From assembly GCA_034336665.1 (NCBI GenBank), contig CM067570.1:20226502-20290501 (forward strand): DNA of 64,000 bases, written 5' to 3'. The notes below the pieces were generated by a model. That model worked only from the letters and a program-made list of their open reading frames with translations. It had not been told where the DNA came from and made no database searches. Positions 58,051 to 64,000 of the stretch are shown here, in pieces. The translations under genes were made by a program, and so were the position numbers. Each line of letters starts with the position of its first letter. Within the stretch, counting starts at the first letter, position 1. The stretch is from Luscinia megarhynchos. Its lineage: Eukaryota > Chordata > Aves > Passeriformes > Turdidae.

Positions 58051-61000
58051 CCTCTTTCTGCTTTCAAATGCAAATAAAGCACATTACCAATGAAAATAAT
58101 GATTGTAAATGAATACCTCAATTAAAGGAAATTTACATAAAGATACATAGGATAGAGGTGACAGTAGATATTTCAACATCTTAACAGACAATAATCCATT
58201 TCTTAATCAACTTCTGTCAATAATCATAAGCTTTCTGCTCTCCATGGTTTCCTCATTATAACACCACCTCTTGTGTTTTTAAATAGTTCTTTCTTCAGAT
58301 GCTGTCCGAGCCAGCAAGTGAACCTGCTATCTGTATTTGCCGACTCTTTGTGTTTTTTCACAGGTGTACATTATTTCTGCACAGGACTACTGTCGGCAGC
58401 ATTGTGGATGTTCTCAGATAACAGAGAGACAGTTTTGCCTTGGGTTTTCTTTAGATGTCCTCATTCTCTGTAGGATTGACCCTTGAGGGCTGCAGTACTG
58501 GCAGGTTGCTGTCTAGTGTCTGTTTGAAATACAGCATTTCCTTCCATTTGTAATTCCTGCCCTAGTGTTTCTCCTGTTCCTCTTGTCTGGCATGTAACTC
58601 CTTTGTGGTGCTCCTGATCAGTTAGCACTGTTGCCAGAAACTAGTAAGAGGTTTGCAGGGATTTTTGTTTCCTTCCTGTCATAACTAGAAACCGTTAATA
58701 GTGTGCTTGTGTTTTGGGGGAGTTGATTACTCCTTTCTGGAATCACAGGAAAAGGGACTGAGATGATGCAGCCAAACAGATTTATCTACAGTAATGGCTT
58801 TTCTGAGGCAGTTTAATATTATGCATGTTTTCTAGTCTTATTTAATCTCTAAATACAAAGAGAAAAAAGATGTGATCTCCAATAGACAGATTTGTTTCTA
58901 ATTAATGTCCAGTGAATTAAACAAGCAGCAAAAAAATGTAAGCTATTGTATACTACGGTACATTATTAAAAGAAGTTAATATTTTCTTTGTAATTCAAAC
59001 CAATTCCCTGCCAATGGTGACCAAAATGTTAATGATTCACTTTAGAAGAATTATATAAATAGTTTGTGATAATTGATTTTAATGAAGAAAATACTATCTT
59101 ATGCAGAAATAATTTGTTGAAAGTGTTGTTATCTTCCTTTGGTGGTCCTCAGAGGTGGTGCAATTGTGCCTGCCTCTCCTCAAACTCTGTGACCGAGCAA
59201 TCTATTGGGAAAAAAATGTAGAGAGAAATGAAGAGACTGTTGCTTCAGTGGAGCTTGGTGTGTTGTGGACTAGAAAACACAAATGGGCACAGCTACAATA
59301 AATTCAGTACAGCTCTAAAACAAAGAAAACTGTGCTAAGCTGTGTTACACTTTAGAGAAAAAATCTGCCAAAATTAGAACAACAAATTAAGTCCACTGGA
59401 CCAGAAAATTTAATATAAGAAGTATGAGCTATATATATGTAATTAAAAGTATATAATGAAATGGTAGCTGAGCAGAGTACTAGCAAGTGGATTACAGCTG
59501 AGTATAATGATCACCTAAAAATTGTGGTGCCAGAAAAAGATAAGAAAACCATTCTTGTAAAACAATCAAGAATTGGATTTCTTGTTAATATTTTGCCATC
59601 TCACGGCTATCTCATTACTAATTATATTGACATTTTTCTAGAAGTTATATGTGCTTTTACTCTGCACATGTCTGATCAAAAGACAGTGTACAAGCTGTAA
59701 CCTGCCAGTTCTGAAAACCATTGTGCACAAAGCAGGTATTTGATCCACACCCATTGCACACAAGCATATTCTGCCACATCTGTATTTAATCATTCTGGTC
59801 TATGTTAAATAATTTGGTGGTTTAATAATTTTATAATTAATTAATATTTAATAGTGTATTTATAATTTCATCTTAAATGTACCATAAAGCCATTTTCATA
59901 AAATCCTTATTCAAAAACCTAAAAAAAAATCCCCAATAGGTAAGAAAACATCAACAAATACGAGTCTCATAGATGGGTGATAGTTGGTACGAGCTCTTTC
60001 TTCATTCCCCATGAAGGAAAAAAAGAAGCCATTTCCCACAGGATCCCAAAGCAAACAGGAATCACAGTCTTGGCTGTGTGAGCATGGGGACTGTGTGTAG
60101 TAACAGGCTGGTGTTTGTGGGTGCACACTCACCACCTCATGTACACCAGGAATGGCAAGATTGCCTCTGAGCCAATTCCAAAGACAATTCCTTAGATTTT
60201 CCACTTGTTGTCACCCAGAAAGAGAAAAGCTTATTTTGGCTAGCAGCACCATGGAAGTTGTCTTTAGTCATGAAACTAATCCTGCTAGTTATGTTTTGGG
60301 GTGTAACTGCAGAGGTGTGTGATTGCAGCATGTGTAGACATACCTGCACGTATTCCAGTCTGGAAAGCAGGCAAAAATAATGTAGCGAGGGCTTTCAGGT
60401 GAGCCATTTGTCCACCTCTTCCAGGTCACAAACCTGATGGAACAAATGGCATAAACCTAATGCCACCATGTAGTTACAGCTAACTTTGCTCAAACTAGCT
60501 AGATTAACACTAGCATACGCTAGTGCTACACCTTCTACAGCAGTGTGTACAACCTTCCCAGTATATCCTGGGCATGACTTCCACCATGTTTTCTGGCCAA
60601 GTTTTTAAGCTAGAAATGGAAGCAAGCCATAGCAACCAAAGAAGCAGCCATTCTTCAAAGAATCTCTGTATTAAGCCTGAGATGAACTCTGGGCCAGTCT
60701 TGAAGCAGAATTGAAAAATATGGAGCAGGTGTCCACCTCCAAATTATCTGTGTCTAGAGTTTCACATACAGTTTAAGCTGGCAGAAACCACCATGCTACT
60801 AAAAAAGCACTTCCAGGCTTCATCCCATCTCAGCTGCTTTTATCAGTCCTTGCTCCTTTCCTGCCTTTGAGCTGGCACGAGTCTTTCTGCAATTGCCTGA
60901 TGACCTGCATTCTGCTCTGAGTGAAAACTGATTTGTTTTCTCTGCAGTAGCTTCTCCTGCACAGCCCAATTCCCTGTGCAGCCATGCAAACACCATGCTG

Positions 61001-62473
61001 GCAGAGGGTGAAGTGGGCAGTGCAGCAGCAGAAACAGGGCTCAACAGGCAGGGCAGGGCTGTGCCTTGTACTTTTGGCAGGCAGGATGATTTAAAGCACC
61101 TGGACATATGCATGACACTGTATTTTCCATGTTGAAACGTGGTGAGGTGTCATTACACAACCTGTAATGAGATGTAAAGAGACAATTCATACGAATCCTT
61201 TCAACTCTAAAATGAAATTAGAAGTTGCTAGAACTGCCTTTATCCTTTGCCAATTTTTGTGGTTTTACAATAACTTTAGCTAGCCTTTAAATATTTTCTT
61301 GTTCTGCCTGTCCCATGTCAACTGAAGAAGCCTGAGATTAGAATTGAGCTCTCCAGAGGTAACTTTTGAATTTCTCTGTTTGAGATTGCTGCCTCAGAAA
61401 AGAGGGAAAACATACCACTATGTATTGGCTCACTGTTCTGTATAGTAGTATGACCACCTAAGAAGCTGCCATTGCACTGGTGTCTGATATTTTCTAGGTA
61501 TTTTAAATTTAATTTTCATGATAATGGAAATACAACTTGAAAATATCCAGTCTCACTACCCAGAGGGGAGAAAGAGTACAAGCCCCAAAACGCACGCTTA
61601 AAACCTTGTTGTAATAGTTTCAGCTTCGCAACAGTGAAGCACTGGGGTTGGACAGTCCTTGTGTAGACTTCTTTGCTTTGTCTTACTTGTCCTCTACTAG
61701 AGCAGGTGCAATTATGTGATTTAAACAAGTGGCACGTTAACACATTGCCTGGTGCAGACTCTGCACTCCTACTCTTGAAGTAGGAAATATTAACCACCCC
61801 CTCATTTCTCATATGCTACTGGAATAGTTTATTTAGGCCCTGCAACCAAGGCCTAAAGTCACATATGGTAAATCCCTGCTCTACAGATACACAGCCATGG
61901 AAAAAAAATGCCCAGACAAAGCACAGTAGGCAACTAACCTCTGAATGCATCTGCTCAAGAAAAATGCCTATGAAACAGGTGATTTAACATTCAAAGAGAT
62001 TTTAAAATCATTTGACTAATTGATAATTGCCTCTGACAGGAGGGAGAAACGCTTTAGTTACAGCATTTAAGAGACTAAGTATGTGGCACCTCTCCTCCTC
62101 CAAAGCATAGTTTCATGTGACTTGTGTTTGATATTTGTGTGTTCCTTTAAAATGTGGCACTTTTGACTGGAGTCTTCTCCAGGCTCACTACATACAGTTC
62201 ATAAGAAAGCACGAGCACTCTCAGATCAGACAAGAAGTGCCTGAAACTGCAGTATCCAGGGGAAGTCAAAGCATGCTGACCTCCTTCACTGCTTGTTCTG
62301 GCAATACTGACCCTATCTGGTGGGCAAAAGGGGGTCACCAGTGCCTGCTTTTTGACTTTCTTACTGTCTTCACATACTTTCTGCACTGAGTGCTTAAGAT
62401 CTTGTTGAACTTTACTCCTACTATAATGGTTCTTAAATGTTTTATTTTAAGCACAGACAGTATTCGTACTTTT

Positions 62474-62590
62474 AATGGATATTAGTATTTAAGGGATATC
62501 AGAGGCTTTCCCTCATGTAGTATTAGTTTGGTACAATTAATAAAACATGGGGGAAAGTCTCTGATATCCATTAAATACTAATATTTCATT
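62474..62590. repeat. Long imperfect inverted repeat (about 45-bp arms, 26-nt loop)
   Basis: The left arm (62474-62518) and right arm (62545-62590) are reverse complements at about 41 of 46 aligned positions, with one 1-nt gap. Shared core words include ATATTAGTATTTAA and GGATATCAGAG. The size and pairing resemble a miRNA-precursor-like hairpin or the paired ends of a small non-autonomous DNA element. Confidence 0.9.
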
Positions 62591-63624
62591 AATCAGTAAA
62601 ATATTCTTCCACCATACATCTTTGAGATGTATAATTAATGGATATGGTTCAGTGGGATGCTGCACAGCTCTTTGTGAATCATTGTGCTACACAACCGGTT
62701 TTATATGGCAGATCTACACGTGCATGTAACTACAGTCAAATATGAGAGACAGTGAGGAGCTTCAGTTCTCCAAAGAATATAAAATCCCAGTGTACAGTCA
62801 GCAGTAGATGACGTGGGGAGTGGAGAGTAAAGCAGCGCTAGGCACTGAGTCTTGCATGATAAACTGTATCATACAGAAAATGTGCTGTCACAGCCATGTG
62901 ATGTGCTTACCTCAACAGAAAAATTGTTTGCCCCCCAAGTCCTTTGAGTCTCTTCCTTTAAGTGTGACACCAGTAAGTTGTCTTATTGAAACAGTAATAA
63001 GCTGATTCTATTCGCAAAAAGTTTTCTGCAACAGTAGAATACCTCAATGCCATTAAAATGTTTGGAGAAGAAGCGGTCTGTATGGCTGTTTCATTTCTGA
63101 CCTGGACAGCCAGGGAATATGTACGAGGGTTGGGGTAATTGCCAGCCAAGTCCTCCCTTTCTTCCATTTTCCTGAAAGGAGGAGTGGCAGTAGGAACAAA
63201 CCTGCTCCCTTCCTATTCCTTGGGACCTCCAAACCCTCACCCACAGCATTGTGGCAATCACAAGTGACACCCAGGATTTAAATATGCTGCATTTTGGGAA
63301 AACATCATCCCAGCCCCCATGGCACAAGAACAACAAAGCATGGGTGTTTTTGTTATCTCCATCTAGTCATTTTGGTAAAAAATTTAGCCATACTACCTGT
63401 CACAGAAGCAGGAGCCCAGGAGGAAGAAGCTTGTGCTTCCAAAGCTGTGGCCATGGCAGTGCATCCCCATGCCTGGACTCCCTCCACCTGCAGTGGCTGG
63501 GCTGCACTTATGCAGTGGAAACATCCAAGAGAACAGGCCCTGCTCAGTCCAGAGGCTCTTCCCAAGTTTGGCACAGCTGACCAACAAGCAAACAGCCACT
63601 GTGCCAAAGGCCATCCTCCCTGGT

Positions 63625-64000
63625 CAGTCCAAGGCCCAACAGTGTCCTGGGGTACATCAGCATGGCCAGCCAGGCAAGGGGTGTGATTGTGCCCCTCTGC
63701 TCTGGGGCAGCCTCACCTCGAGTGCTGGGGGCAGTTTTGGGCACCACAATGTAAGAAGGTTATAAAGCTCTTAGACAGGGTCCAAAGGAAGCCAACAGCC
63801 ATGGTGAAGGGCCTTGAGGGGAGCTGTATGAGGGGCAGCTCAAGGCTCTGGGTCTGCTCGTCCTGGAGGAGACCAGGGGAGACTTCATTGAAATTACAAC
63901 TTCCTCGAGAGGGGAAGCAGAGGGGCAGAACTGATCTCTTCTCTGTGGTGACACAACCCAAGGGAATGGCCTGGAGTTGTGTCAGGAAGGGTTTAGACTG
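63625..64000 (+). mobile_element. CR1-like LINE fragment, + strand, continues beyond window
   Basis: From AACAGTGTCCTGGGGTACAT the text follows CR1: a CTCGAGTGCTGGGGGCAGTT segment, then TTGGGCACCACAATGTAAGA, AGGGTCCAAAGGAAGCCAAC and GGTGAAGGGCCTTGAGGGGA. It lacks the 3' tip because the window ends. The left boundary is uncertain; the GC-rich 63,390-63,625 stretch may belong to it or to another repeat. Confidence 0.75.

Larger units (their letters stand above)
53746..63624. other. Intergenic region downstream of RAPGEF4, no gene recognised
   Basis: About 9.9 kb. In mammals the next gene is MAP3K20, but no kinase exon or clear promoter CpG island is visible here. GC-rich patches at 55,600-55,930 and 57,240-57,560 have open frames that match nothing I know. 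A possible regulatory block (57,780-58,050) and a long hairpin (62,474-62,590) are listed separately. Confidence 0.6.

Noticed and set aside
53746..63624. MAP3K20 5' exons expected downstream by mammalian synteny
   Set aside because: No kinase motif or promoter CpG island could be found, so the next gene must start beyond the window.
1..64000. Bacterial-type systems (defence islands, CRISPR, integrons, phage)
   Set aside because: The window is intron-rich vertebrate DNA with CR1 LINEs. None of these structures is present.

Overview
The window is vertebrate nuclear DNA, most likely from a bird. Three things point there. One gene is spread over 25 small coding exons with AT-rich introns. The interspersed repeats that can be recognised are CR1 LINEs, including one with the CR1 3' tip (repeated TTCTGTGAT). 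Overall repeat density is low, as is usual in birds. I cannot name the species. A neoavian bird such as a songbird is compatible, but that is a guess. There are no bacterial or phage genes, no CRISPR array, no tRNA or rRNA, and no operons.

From about 1.2 kb to 53.7 kb the + strand carries the 3' five-sixths of RAPGEF4 (EPAC2), the cAMP-activated guanine-nucleotide exchange factor for RAP1/RAP2. I placed 25 coding exons by matching reading frame, splice sites and the remembered human protein. Their lengths add to 2,499 nt, which is 832 codons plus a stop with no frame break. The exons encode, in order: a linker cassette of 18 residues, the DEP domain, the second cyclic-nucleotide-binding domain (cNBD-B), the REM domain, the RA domain and the CDC25-homology catalytic domain, ending at TAA 52592-52594. 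The 5' exons (the N-terminal cNBD-A) lie outside the window. Every intron is GT-AG except the 4.4 kb intron 11. That one runs AT to AC, with a perfect U12-type 5' splice site and a U12-type branch point.

The 3' UTR (about 52.6-53.7 kb) has two Pumilio-type sites, an AU-rich element and candidate poly(A) signals. The remaining ~10 kb (53.75-64 kb) is intergenic. I see no gene there, only a candidate regulatory block near 57.8-58.05 kb, a long imperfect hairpin at 62.5 kb, and a CR1 copy running off the right edge.

CR1 copies: + strand at ~35.5-36.3 kb (internally deleted), - strand at ~38.65-39.34 kb, - strand at ~43.75-44.0 kb, and + strand from ~63.6 kb. A GC-rich block at ~10.7-11.3 kb may be a solo LTR on the - strand. 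Introns 17 and 19 hold CpG-rich patches that could be regulatory.

I did not find a new multi-gene biological system. The most noteworthy items are the AT-AC minor-spliceosome intron inside the REM coding region, the 54-bp cassette exon that accounts for the 1,011 versus 993 residue isoforms, the internal Met matching the short liver-type isoform start, the two hairpin-forming inverted repeats (45.65 kb and 62.5 kb), and opposed CR1 copies flanking exons 20-23.
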